Both the position numbers and the translations under genes were made by a program. A stretch of 42,690 nucleotides of DNA from Comamonadaceae bacterium (GTDB taxonomy: Bacteria > Pseudomonadota > Gammaproteobacteria > Burkholderiales > Burkholderiaceae_C): assembly GCA_013823485.1 (NCBI GenBank), contig PNMF01000011.1, positions 1 through 42,690 on the forward strand. Reading direction: 5' to 3'. Each line of letters opens with the position of its first letter. Position 1 is the first letter of the stretch. The notes beneath the pieces were generated by a model, which was given only the letters and a program-made list of their open reading frames with translations, was not told the DNA's origin and made no database searches. Shown piece after piece: positions 35,422-42,690 of the stretch.

Positions 35422-36096
35422 TCACACGGGCTTCAGACCGAGCCCCACCAGAAAGGTTTCCGACGATTTGTCGCGGCTGGCCTTGGGCTTGACCGGCTTG
35501 ACCACCCGGAAGGTCTTCCGGAACAGGGCCACCGTGGGCTCGTAGGCCCCGCCATGGAACAGCTTGACCACCAGGGCGCCGTCCGGGCGCAGCCACTGGC
35601 GCGAAAAGTCGACGGCCAGATCGATGAGGTCGGCGATGCGCGCCGCGTCGGTATCGCCGATGCCCGACAGGTTGGGCGCCATGTCGGACACCACCAGATC
35701 GACCTTCTGAACGCCACGACGGCCCAGTTCACCCTCCAGCGCCTGCAGCACCTCGGCCTCCCGGAAGTCACCCTGGATGAAGTGCACACCCTCGATCGCT
35801 TCCATGGGCAGCAGGTCGAGCGCCAGGATGGTGCCCTGCAGCTCCCCCACCGCCGCCCCTTGCGGGCTGAGGCGGCGTCGCAGGTACTGGCTCCAGGCGC
35901 CAGGGGCGCTGCCCAGGTCCACCACCACCTGACCGGGCCGCACCAGACCCAGCAGCTCGTCGATCTCCTTGAGCTTGTAGGCCGCCCGGGCCCGGTAGCC
36001 GTCCTTGTGGGCCTGCTTCACGTACGGGTCGTTGACGTGCTGGTTCAGCCAGGCCTTGTTGACCTTCTTGCTCTGGGTTTTGACTTTGATGCCCAT
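35422..36096 (-). CDS. rlmE: 23S rRNA (uridine-2552-2'-O)-methyltransferase RlmE
   Basis: 224 residues. The SAM-binding motif [16 protein letters not shown] is at 57-72. The catalytic tetrad is Lys41 (AAYKLKEID), Asp138 ([11 protein letters not shown]), Lys in ALVVKLFHG, and Glu in the final strand ([10 protein letters not shown]). It methylates U2552 of 23S rRNA in the A-loop late in 50S assembly and is heat-shock induced in E. coli, where it is also upstream of ftsH. The divergent yhbY gene starts 38 bases away, the arrangement seen in many proteobacteria. Confidence 0.97.
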   Translation of the reverse strand: MGIKVKTQSKKVNKAWLNQHVNDPYVKQAHKDGYRARAAYKLKEIDELLGLVRPGQVVVDLGSAPGAWSQYLRRRLSPQGAAVGELQGTILALDLLPMEAIEGVHFIQGDFREAEVLQALEGELGRRGVQKVDLVVSDMAPNLSGIGDTDAARIADLIDLAVDFSRQWLRPDGALVVKLFHGGAYEPTVALFRKTFRVVKPVKPKASRDKSSETFLVGLGLKPV

Positions 36097-36122
36097 GGGG
36101 ATCGCACAGCGGCGTGGTAAAC

Positions 36123-36128
36123 GATAAT
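36123..36128 (+). promoter_or_regulatory. Candidate -10 for a leaderless yhbY-like mRNA
   Basis: GATAAT ends 6 bases before ATG 36135, so transcription starting at the usual distance would begin at or next to the A of the start codon. No ribosome site is seen before the ATG, which agrees. No clear -35 was found. Confidence 0.35.
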
Positions 36129-36134
36129 TGTCCC

Positions 36135-36608
36135 ATGCCCCAGATCCAGCTCACCCCCGCGCAGCGCAAGGCCCACCGGTCCGACGCCCATCACCTCGAC
36201 CCCGTGGTCCACATCGGCAACGACGGCCTCACCGCCGCCGTCCGCAAGGAAACCGATGCCGCCCTCAAGGCCCACGGCCTCATCAAGATCCGGGTGCTCA
36301 ACGACGACCGCGTCGCCCGCGAGGCCATGCTGGCCACGCTGGCCGACGAGCTCGACGCAGCTCCCATCCAGCACATCGGCAAGCTGCTGGTCCTCTGGCG
36401 GCCGGTGGCCGAGAAGGTCAAGGCGGTGGCCGATGAAGACCGCATGCCCGGCCCGAAAGACGTGAAAGTGCTGAAATTCAGCAAACGCGGCGGCCAGCGG
36501 CCCGAGGTCAAGGTGGTGCGGGTGCTGGGCAACCAGCGCCTGACCCCCGGCGGCCAGATCAAGCGGGCCAAGGTCCGCAAGAAGAGCGTCAAGAAGACCC
36601 AGGGGTGA
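36135..36608 (+). CDS. yhbY: YhbY-family RNA-binding protein (CRM domain)
   Basis: 157 residues. The CRM domain (about 1-98) starts [19 protein letters not shown], has the GxxG-like loop [11 protein letters not shown], and continues [42 protein letters not shown] basic tail of about 55 residues ([13 protein letters not shown]... [13 protein letters not shown]) extends beyond the 97-residue E. coli protein. It associates with pre-50S ribosomes in E. coli, fitting its neighbour rlmE. GTG 36114 is in frame but adds seven residues from the promoter region, so ATG 36135 is preferred. Confidence 0.93.
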   Translation: MPQIQLTPAQRKAHRSDAHHLDPVVHIGNDGLTAAVRKETDAALKAHGLIKIRVLNDDRVAREAMLATLADELDAAPIQHIGKLLVLWRPVAEKVKAVADEDRMPGPKDVKVLKFSKRGGQRPEVKVVRVLGNQRLTPGGQIKRAKVRKKSVKKTQG

Positions 36609-36660
36609 CGACCCGGTGAGGTCGCTTGAACTTGACGCCCCCCAGCCCATCTGAGAGTCC

Positions 36661-38748
36661 ATGAACGATCGCACCGCACCCACCACCCGCAGCGCCGCCA
36701 CCGGCAACCCGCTGCTCGACGGCACCAACCTGCCCCTGTTCGACGCCATCCGCCCCGAGCATGTGGCCCCCGCCATGGACGCCCTGCTCGCCCAGGCCGA
36801 CGCCGCACTGGAGCAGGCCACCGCGCCCGACTTCCCGGCCGACTGGAAGGCCATTTCCGCCACGCTTGATGTGGCGACCGAGCGCCTCTACCGGGCCTGG
36901 GGCGCGGTGAGCCACCTCAACAGCGTGGCCGACACCCCGGCCCTGCGCGCCGCCTACAACGAGAGCCTGCCCAGGGTCACCGAATTCGGCACCCGCCTGG
37001 GTTCGGACGAGCGCCTCTACGCCAAATACAAGGCCATGGACCCGGCCCGGCTCACGCCGGAACAGGCCCGCGCCCGCCACAACGCCCTGCAGGGCTTCGT
37101 GCTGGGCGGTGCCGAGCTGCAGGGCGAGGCCAAGGCCCGCTTTGCCGCCATCCAGGAACGTCAGGCCGAGCTGGCACAGAAGTTCAGCGAGAACGCCCTG
37201 GACGCCACCGACGCCTTTGCCGTCTACCTGCCCACCGGCGACCTCGACGGCCTGCCGGACGACGTGCTGCAGGCCACGGCCGCCGCTGCCCAGGCCGACG
37301 GCCAGGCGGGTCACAAGCTCACCCTCAAGATGCCGGTCTACCTGCCGGTGATGCAGTTCGCCCGCCGCAGCGAGGTGCGCGAACAGCTCTACCGCGCCTA
37401 CGTCACCCGCGCCAGCGACCAGGCCCAGGGCGATGCTGCCCGCTTCGACAACAGCGCGGTCATGACCGAACTGCTGGCCCTGCGCCAGGAAGAAGCCCGC
37501 CTGCTGGGGCATCGGCACTTTGCCGATGTGTCGCTGGTGCCCAAGATGGCCCGGTCGCCGGAGCAGGTGATCGATTTCCTGCGCGACCTGGCCCGGCGCG
37601 CCCGCCCGCACGCCGAGCAGGACCTGGCCGACCTGCGCGCCTTCGCCCGCGAACAGCTCGGCATCGCCGACCCGCAGCCCTGGGACTGGCCCTACATCGG
37701 CGAGCGCCTGAAGGAAGCCCGCTATGCCTTCAGCGAGCAGGAGGTCAAGACCTACTTCACCGCACCCAAGGTGCTGGCCGGCCTGTTCCAGATCGTCGAG
37801 ACGCTGTTCGAGGTGGCCATCCGCCCGGACACTGCGCCGGTCTGGCACCCGGGCGTGAACTTCTACCGCATCGAACGCCAGGGCCAGCTGGTCGGCCAGT
37901 TCTACCTGGATCCCGGCGCCCGCACCGGCAAGCGCGGCGGCGCCTGGATGGACGACGTGCGTGCCCGCTGGCTGCGACCCGACACCGGCGCTCTGCAGAC
38001 CCCGGTGGCCCACCTGGTCTGCAACTTCGCCGAAGGCGTCGGCGGCAAGCCGGCCCTGCTGACGCACGACGACGTCATCACGCTGTTCCACGAGTTCGGC
38101 CACGGCCTGCACCACATGCTCACCCAGGTGAACGAACGCGATGTCTCCGGCATCAGCGGCGTCGAATGGGACGCGGTGGAGCTGCCCAGCCAGTTCATGG
38201 AGAACTTCTGCTGGGAGTGGGATGTGCTCAAGCACATGACCGCGCATGTCGATACCGGGGCAACACTGCCCCGAGACCTGTTCGACAAGATGCTTGCAGC
38301 CAAGAACTACCAGAGCGGCCTGCAGACCCTGCGCCAGGTCGAATTCGCGCTGTTCGACATGCTGCTGCACAGCCAGAGCACACCGCCGGCCAGCGGCGAT
38401 GCGGTCATGGCGCTGCTGCACGAGGTGCGAGCCGAAGTGGCGGTGATGCAGGCACCGGCCTACAGCCGCACGCCGCATACCTTCAGCCACATCTTTGCCG
38501 GCGGCTATTCGGCCGGTTACTACAGCTACAAGTGGGCCGAGGTGCTGTCCGCCGACGCCTACGCCGCGTTCGAGGAGGCCGCTGCGCGCAACGGCACCAG
38601 CACGGTCAACACCGAGACCGGCCGCCGCTACCGCGAAGCGGTGCTGGAAGCGGGTGGCAGCCGGCCCGCCATCGAATCGTTCAAGGCCTTCCGGGGCCGC
38701 GAGCCGCAGATCGACGCGCTGCTCAAGCACCAGGGCATGACCGCCTGA
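36661..38748 (+). CDS. prlC: Oligopeptidase A-like M3 metallopeptidase
   Basis: 695 residues, close to E. coli OpdA/PrlC (680). The N-terminus NPLLDGTNLPLFDAIRPEHV is typical. The zinc site HEFGH is at 477-481 (LFHEFGHGLHHML), with the third ligand Glu in VELPSQFMENFCW. The substrate-loop segment is SHIFAGGYSAGYYSYKWAE. It is a cytoplasmic enzyme cleaving short peptides, including signal-peptide fragments. The start ATG follows GAGAG. The 52-base gap after the yhbY gene suggests possible cotranscription. Confidence 0.96.
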   Translation: MNDRTAPTTRSAATGNPLLDGTNLPLFDAIRPEHVAPAMDALLAQADAALEQATAPDFPADWKAISATLDVATERLYRAWGAVSHLNSVADTPALRAAYNESLPRVTEFGTRLGSDERLYAKYKAMDPARLTPEQARARHNALQGFVLGGAELQGEAKARFAAIQERQAELAQKFSENALDATDAFAVYLPTGDLDGLPDDVLQATAAAAQADGQAGHKLTLKMPVYLPVMQFARRSEVREQLYRAYVTRASDQAQGDAARFDNSAVMTELLALRQEEARLLGHRHFADVSLVPKMARSPEQVIDFLRDLARRARPHAEQDLADLRAFAREQLGIADPQPWDWPYIGERLKEARYAFSEQEVKTYFTAPKVLAGLFQIVETLFEVAIRPDTAPVWHPGVNFYRIERQGQLVGQFYLDPGARTGKRGGAWMDDVRARWLRPDTGALQTPVAHLVCNFAEGVGGKPALLTHDDVITLFHEFGHGLHHMLTQVNERDVSGISGVEWDAVELPSQFMENFCWEWDVLKHMTAHVDTGATLPRDLFDKMLAAKNYQSGLQTLRQVEFALFDMLLHSQSTPPASGDAVMALLHEVRAEVAVMQAPAYSRTPHTFSHIFAGGYSAGYYSYKWAEVLSADAYAAFEEAAARNGTSTVNTETGRRYREAVLEAGGSRPAIESFKAFRGREPQIDALLKHQGMTA

Positions 38749-38789
38749 GCCAGCCGACGCACGACCGAAGAGACATCAGGGAGATCAGC

Positions 38790-39461
38790 ATGACCCACTC
38801 AACCCACCTCCGCACCCGCGCTGCGCTGGCTGTCCTGACCCTGGGCAGCCTGCTGGGATCGGTGGCCCTGGCCCAGGGCGTCTACCGGATCGTCGGACCG
38901 GACGGTCGCGTCAGCTTCTCGGACCAACCCCCGCCGGCGGCCCAGGCACGGCCGGTGACCGGCACGGCCGGCAGCCCGGCCCCGGCTGCTGCCGGCAATG
39001 CAGCCCTGCCGTTCGAGCTGCGCCGGGTCGCCAGCCAGTTTCCGGTCACGCTGTACACCGGCAAGGACTGCTCGCCCTGCAACAGCGGTCGCAACCTGCT
39101 GAACTCGCGCGGCATTCCGTACGTGGAACGCACCGTGACCACCCCGGACGATGCCGCGGCGCTCACCCGCCTGGCCGGTGAACCCACGGTGCCGGTGCTG
39201 ACCATCGGCAGCCAGCAGATCAAGGGCTATTCGGATGTGCAGTGGGCCCAGTACCTGGATGCGGCCGGGTACCCCAAACAGTCGCAGCTGCCGTCGAACT
39301 ACCGTCGGCCGCAGCCCGAGCCGCTGGTGGCCGCCCAGCCCGCTGCGCCGGCTGCGGCAGCCGCACCCGCCGGTCCGGCAACGCGCGCCGACGCGCAACC
39401 CGCAACGGCCAACCGCCCTGCCGAGATCCCGGTCCAGCCGCCGTCGGGCATCCGCTTCTGA
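38790..39461 (+). CDS. Periplasmic DUF4124-glutaredoxin fusion protein
   Basis: 223 residues. A signal peptide covers about 1-29 (RTRAALAVLTLGSLLGSVALAQ). A DUF4124 segment follows (VYRIVGPDGRVSFSDQPP), then an Ala/Pro linker. A glutaredoxin-like domain (about 84-160) has the redox motif CSPC at 94-97 (LYTGKDCSPCNSGRNLL) and the cis-Pro segment EPTVPVLTIG. The tail (165-223) is Pro/Ala-rich and probably disordered. It likely handles disulfides in the periplasm, perhaps bound to the cell envelope through DUF4124, but the reductant and substrate are unknown. A GGGAG ribosome site precedes ATG 38790, 41 bases after prlC. Confidence 0.88.
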   Translation: MTHSTHLRTRAALAVLTLGSLLGSVALAQGVYRIVGPDGRVSFSDQPPPAAQARPVTGTAGSPAPAAAGNAALPFELRRVASQFPVTLYTGKDCSPCNSGRNLLNSRGIPYVERTVTTPDDAAALTRLAGEPTVPVLTIGSQQIKGYSDVQWAQYLDAAGYPKQSQLPSNYRRPQPEPLVAAQPAAPAAAAAPAGPATRADAQPATANRPAEIPVQPPSGIRF

Positions 39462-39484
39462 GGCCGCCGGCCCGGGCGGCCGGC
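39462..39484. terminator. GC-rich inverted repeats between convergent genes
   Basis: GGCCGCC (39462-39468) pairs with GGCGGCC (39475-39481), and an overlapping alternative pairs GCCGGCC with GGCCGGC (39466-39484). It sits right after the glutaredoxin stop and 17 bases beyond the rpiA stop, so it could end both transcripts, though there is no T-run. Confidence 0.45.
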
Positions 39485-39500
39485 ACCTCCGACCGGCATC

Positions 39501-40172
39501 TCAGAAATTCAGGGTGCGCACGCCCTGCGCCGTGCCCAGCAGGCAGACCGCAGCCTTCTGGTGGGCAAACACACCCACGGTCACCACGCCGGGCCACTGG
39601 TTCACCTGGGTCTCGAAGCCGAGCGGATCGGCGATCTGCAGGCCGGTCACATCCAGGATGTGCTGGCCGTTGTCGGTGATCAACGGCATGCCGTCCTTCA
39701 GGCGCAGCCGCGCGGTGCCGCCCAGGGCCGCGAAGCGACGGCCGATGTGGGCGGCCGCCATGGGAATCACCTCCACCGGCAGCGGGAAGGCGCCCAGCGT
39801 CTTCACCAGCTTGGATTCGTCGGCAATGCACACGAAGCGGCGCGACTGGGCCGCCACGATCTTCTCGCGCGTCAGCGCTGCGCCGCCGCCCTTGACCATG
39901 TGGCCCTGGCCGTCGATCTCGTCGGCGCCGTCGATGTAGACCGACAGCTCGCCCGCGTCCTGCGCGGCAATCACGGGGATGCCCAGGGCCTGCAGGCGGG
40001 CGGTGGAGGCTTCCGAGCTGGACACGGCTCCGGGCACGCGGTCCTTGATGGTGGCCAGCGCCTCGATGAACTTGTTGACGGTGGAGCCGGTGCCCACGCC
40101 CACGATCTGGCCGGGTTCCACATACTGCAGCGCCGCCTGGCCCACCAGGGCTTTGAGTTCGTCTTGGGTCAT
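39501..40172 (-). CDS. rpiA: Ribose-5-phosphate isomerase A
   Basis: 223 residues (E. coli 219). Signature segments are [16 protein letters not shown] (25-40), DGADEID (81-87), and [14 protein letters not shown] with catalytic Glu103. SSSEAST and DNGQHILDV also fit. It interconverts ribose-5-P and ribulose-5-P in the non-oxidative pentose phosphate pathway. ATG 40172 starts [15 protein letters not shown]; the upstream extension reads into the pyrD leader. The ribosome site is poor. It is divergent from pyrD with a 41-base gap that must hold both promoters. Confidence 0.97.
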   Translation of the reverse strand: MTQDELKALVGQAALQYVEPGQIVGVGTGSTVNKFIEALATIKDRVPGAVSSSEASTARLQALGIPVIAAQDAGELSVYIDGADEIDGQGHMVKGGGAALTREKIVAAQSRRFVCIADESKLVKTLGAFPLPVEVIPMAAAHIGRRFAALGGTARLRLKDGMPLITDNGQHILDVTGLQIADPLGFETQVNQWPGVVTVGVFAHQKAAVCLLGTAQGVRTLNF

Positions 40173-40213
40173 TTGAGAGAATTCGGGGTTTGTCTGAACC
40201 GGCGGATTATCCG

Positions 40214-41302
40214 ATGTCACTTCTCCCCTACGGCGCTGCGCGCCCCTTCCTGTTCGGCATGGACCCGGAGCAGGCCCACGACCTGACGCTGGGCGCCATC
40301 GCCCGGCTGCAGCACTCGCCACTGACCTGCCTGTACAGCGAGCGCCGGGTCGACGACCCGATCACCGTGGCCGGCCTGAACTTCCCGAACCGGGTCGGTC
40401 TGGCCGCCGGTCTGGACAAGAACGCGCGCTGCATCGACGGTCTGGCCGCCATGGGTTTCGGCTTCGTGGAGGTGGGCACGGTCACGCCGCTGGGCCAGAG
40501 CGGCAACCCCAAGCCGCGCATGTTCCGCCTGCCGGCCAGGCAGGCGCTGATCAACCGGCTGGGGTTCAACAACGAGGGGCTGGAGGCTTTCCTGCGCAAC
40601 GTGCAGCAGGCCCGCTTCCGCCGGCAGGGCCAGCACGCGGGCGCGCCCATGCTGCTGGGTCTGAACATCGGCAAGAACGCGGCCACGCCCATCGAGCGCG
40701 CCACCGACGACTACCTCACCTGCCTCGACGGCGTCTATCCGCACGCCGACTATGTGACGGTGAACATCTCCAGCCCCAACACCCGGAACCTGCGCAGCCT
40801 GCAGTCCGACGAGGCGCTGGACGCGCTGATCGATGCGGTGATGGAACGCCGCGAGCAGCTGGCCGCGCGGCACGGCCGGCGCATTCCGGTGTTCATCAAG
40901 ATCGCGCCCGACCTGGACGACACCCAGATCGGCGTGATTGCCGCCACCCTGCGTCGCCACGGCTGCGACAGCGACGGCGTGCCCACCCAGGCGCTGGGCG
41001 TGATCGCCACCAACACCACACTGGCCCGCGACGCGGTGGCCGGGCTGCCCCATGCCGAGGAAGCCGGCGGCCTCTCGGGCGCGCCGGTGCTGCAGGCCAG
41101 CAACCGGGTCATCCGGCAGCTGCGGGATGCCCTGGGTGCCGGCTTCCCCCTGATCGGGGTTGGCGGCGTCATGAGCGGGGCCGACGCGGTGAGCAAGGTG
41201 CAGGCCGGTGCCGACGTGGTGCAGATCTACACCGGCCTGATCTACAAGGGCCCGGCGCTGGTGCGGCAGGCCGCCGAAGCACTGGCGGCCCTGCGGCGCT
41301 GA
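40214..41302 (+). CDS. pyrD: Dihydroorotate dehydrogenase (quinone), class 2
   Basis: 362 residues. The N-terminal amphipathic helix ([19 protein letters not shown]) that docks class 2 enzymes to the membrane is present. Next come [40 protein letters not shown] and NRLGFNNEG. The catalytic Ser region is NISSPNT (184-190), followed by IKIAPDLDD and [20 protein letters not shown]. It oxidises dihydroorotate to orotate with FMN and quinone in pyrimidine synthesis. ATG 40214 is preferred over the frame start at 40190, which lies in the intergenic region. It is convergent with the split oxidoreductase gene (9-base gap). Confidence 0.97.
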   Translation: MSLLPYGAARPFLFGMDPEQAHDLTLGAIARLQHSPLTCLYSERRVDDPITVAGLNFPNRVGLAAGLDKNARCIDGLAAMGFGFVEVGTVTPLGQSGNPKPRMFRLPARQALINRLGFNNEGLEAFLRNVQQARFRRQGQHAGAPMLLGLNIGKNAATPIERATDDYLTCLDGVYPHADYVTVNISSPNTRNLRSLQSDEALDALIDAVMERREQLAARHGRRIPVFIKIAPDLDDTQIGVIAATLRRHGCDSDGVPTQALGVIATNTTLARDAVAGLPHAEEAGGLSGAPVLQASNRVIRQLRDALGAGFPLIGVGGVMSGADAVSKVQAGADVVQIYTGLIYKGPALVRQAAEALAALRR

Positions 41303-41311
41303 GCCCGACCG

Positions 41312-42444
41312 TCAGGCCAGCAGGTCGGCCACGGCCTGCCCGATGGCCAGGCTGCTGGTGAGCCCCGGCGACTCGATGCCGAACAGGTTCACCAGCCCGG
41401 GCACGCCGTGCACGGCCGGGCCCTGCAGCAGGAAGTCGGCCGCCGGCTCGCCGGGGCCGCTGATCTTGGGCCGCATGCCGGCGTAACCGGGCTGCAGGCT
41501 GCCGTCGGCCAGGCCCGGCCAGTAGCGGCGCACCTCGGCATAGAAGGCATCGCCCCGGGCGGGGTCGACCTGCAGGTCGTCGGCCCGCTCCACCCATTGC
41601 ACATCAGGCCCGAACTTGGCCTGACCGCCCAGGTCGAGCGTGAGGTGCACGCCCAGCCCGGCCAGGTGCTTGTCCGGTTCCGGCGCCGGGTAGATCAGGT
41701 GCTGGAACGGCGCCCGGCCGGCCAGGGTGAAGTAGTTGCCCTTGGCGTAGTGGGGCGTGGGCACATGGCGCGGGTCCAGGCCGTCGATGCAACGGGCCAG
41801 ATCGCAGGCGTGCAGGCCGGCGGCATTCACCAGCGTTCGGGCCAGCAGCCGGGTGCCGTCCAGGGTGGTGACCAGCAAGCCGTCGGCCTGAACCTCCACC
41901 CGGTCCACCCCGCTGTGGCAGGCCACCAGGCCACGGCGTGCTCCAGATCGCCCTGCAGGGCCAGCATCAGGCCATGGCTGTCGACGATGCCGGTGGACGG
42001 TGAATGAACCGCGCCCAGGCACTCCAGTGCCGGCTCCAGCGCGCGGGCCTGATCGCGGTCGAGCAGCACCAGATCGTCCACCCCGTTGGCGCGGGCGCGT
42101 TCGATGATGGCCGGCAAGGCCGCCAGCTGGCTGGCCGTGCTGGCCACGATCAGCTTGCCGCAGCGCCGGAACGCCACGCCGCGTTCGGCGCAGTACGCGT
42201 ACAGCATCGCCTTGCCCTGCACGCAGAGCCGGGCCTTGAGCGAGCCGGCCGGGTAGTAGATGCCGGCATGGATCACCTCGCTGTTGCGCGAGCTGGTGCC
42301 GGTGCCGATGCCGGCCTCGCGCTCCAGCACCATCACCTCGCGGCCCTGCAGCGCGAGCGCGCGGGCCACGGCCAGCCCCACCACGCCGGCACCGACCACC
42401 AGGGCATCACAACGGTCGGGCGGCGGCAGGTGGGCGGTGTTCAT
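41312..42444 (-). pseudogene. L-2-hydroxyglutarate oxidase-like FAD oxidoreductase split by a frameshift
   Basis: Two frames carry one protein. The first, from ATG 42444, has [18 protein letters not shown] (FAD site), [24 protein letters not shown] and [21 protein letters not shown]. The second continues [69 protein letters not shown] and ends [20 protein letters not shown]. The switch is at about 41928-41938, where one base is missing relative to a continuous frame. Adding one base gives about 377 residues, normal for the LhgO/L2HGDH family. Both halves are otherwise intact and show normal codon use, so it is a recent mutation, a sequencing error in a GC-rich stretch, or (less likely) programmed frameshifting. 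Substrate assignment is by family resemblance. Confidence 0.85.
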
Positions 42445-42473
42445 GGCGTCAGCGGCGGAATGGGGCGGAAGGC

Positions 42474-42479
42474 TAAAAT
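42474..42479 (+). promoter_or_regulatory. Candidate -10 of the aminotransferase gene
   Basis: TAAAAT within GGCTAAAATTC lies 59 bases before the start codon in the divergent region of 94 bases. No matching -35 was seen. Confidence 0.35.
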
Positions 42480-42538
42480 TCTAGGTTGCCCGGCCGTGGC
42501 GGCCGCAGGCCCATCACATTCCATCCCAAGGACGCTTC

Positions 42539-42690
42539 ATGTCTCTCTTCACCGCCGTTGAAATGGCCCCGCGCGACCCGATCCTGGGTCTGAACGAGCA
42601 GTTTGCCGCCGACACCAACCCCGCCAAGGTCAACCTGGGTGTGGGCGTGTATTTCGACGACAACGGCAAGCTGCCCCTGCTGCAGTGCGT
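42539..42690 (+). CDS. tyrB: Aromatic amino acid/aspartate aminotransferase (start only)
   Basis: The first 50 codons are present; the frame runs off the window. [41 protein letters not shown] and LPLLQCV match the N-terminus of class I aminotransferases of the AspC/TyrB group (PLP enzymes that use 2-oxoglutarate). The catalytic Lys lies beyond the window. AAGGA precedes ATG 42539. The choice between aspartate and tyrosine aminotransferase cannot be made from this fragment, so the symbol is provisional. The L2HGDH-like gene diverges from it. Confidence 0.9.
   Translation, partial: MSLFTAVEMAPRDPILGLNEQFAADTNPAKVNLGVGVYFDDNGKLPLLQC

Overview
The window is GC-rich chromosomal DNA from a betaproteobacterium, most likely Burkholderiales of the Leptothrix/Rubrivivax/Ideonella/Comamonas type. 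The evidence is the protein sequences themselves: type B L31, a Burkholderiales-style FtsH N-terminus, and a pstS-pstC-pstA-pstB-phoU-phoB-phoR operon with ppx divergent from it. Dense ATGA stop/start overlaps and strong GC codon bias fit the same group. I see no rRNA, tRNA, CRISPR array, insertion sequence, prophage or attachment site, and no gene-free stretch longer than about 210 bases. This is core-genome sequence with a few unusual junctions.

Layout. 1-3927: a truncated multi-PAS hybrid histidine kinase (minus) diverges from a receiver-kinase protein (plus). 3924-11298 (minus): an AddB-like nuclease, an AddA-like helicase-nuclease and a BaiN/HI0933-type flavoprotein, joined by ATGA overlaps. 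11421-15301 (plus): trxA, rho, rpmE2 and a polytopic GT-C-like membrane protein. 15317-21995 (minus): the complete phosphate operon, with a Pho box before pstS and a hairpin between pstS and pstC. 22196-24201 (plus): ppx and an uncharacterised ribbon-helix-helix protein with a Lys/Ala/Pro tail. 24107-28649 (minus): an OlsB-like N-acyltransferase, a GT4 glycosyltransferase, ppk1 and sixA, preceded by an 11-bp-phased array resembling Pho boxes. 28780-30623 (plus): a DOMON-like protein and a DUF1343/NamZ-like protein. 30617-36096 (minus): rlmE, ftsH, folP, glmM and a GNAT acetyltransferase. 36135-39461 (plus): a YhbY RNA-binding protein, an M3 oligopeptidase and a periplasmic DUF4124-glutaredoxin protein. 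39501-42690: rpiA (minus), pyrD (plus), an L-2-hydroxyglutarate-oxidase-like gene split by a frameshift (minus), and the start of an aromatic aminotransferase (plus).

How the genes work together. The middle 13 kb is a phosphate-economy block. It covers high-affinity uptake (PstSCAB), sensing (PhoU, PhoR, PhoB), and polyphosphate synthesis and breakdown (PPK1, PPX). Beside these lie a predicted ornithine-lipid-type acyltransferase and a glycosyltransferase that could make phosphorus-free membrane lipids. The Pho-like array in front of the lipid/ppk operon suggests, but does not prove, that PhoB controls both halves. The least described component is the ribbon-helix-helix/KAP-tail protein between ppx and sixA-ppk. 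It has direct repeats in front of its gene and runs 95 bp tail-to-tail into sixA. It is my best candidate for an undescribed player, possibly a polyphosphate- or DNA-binding regulator.
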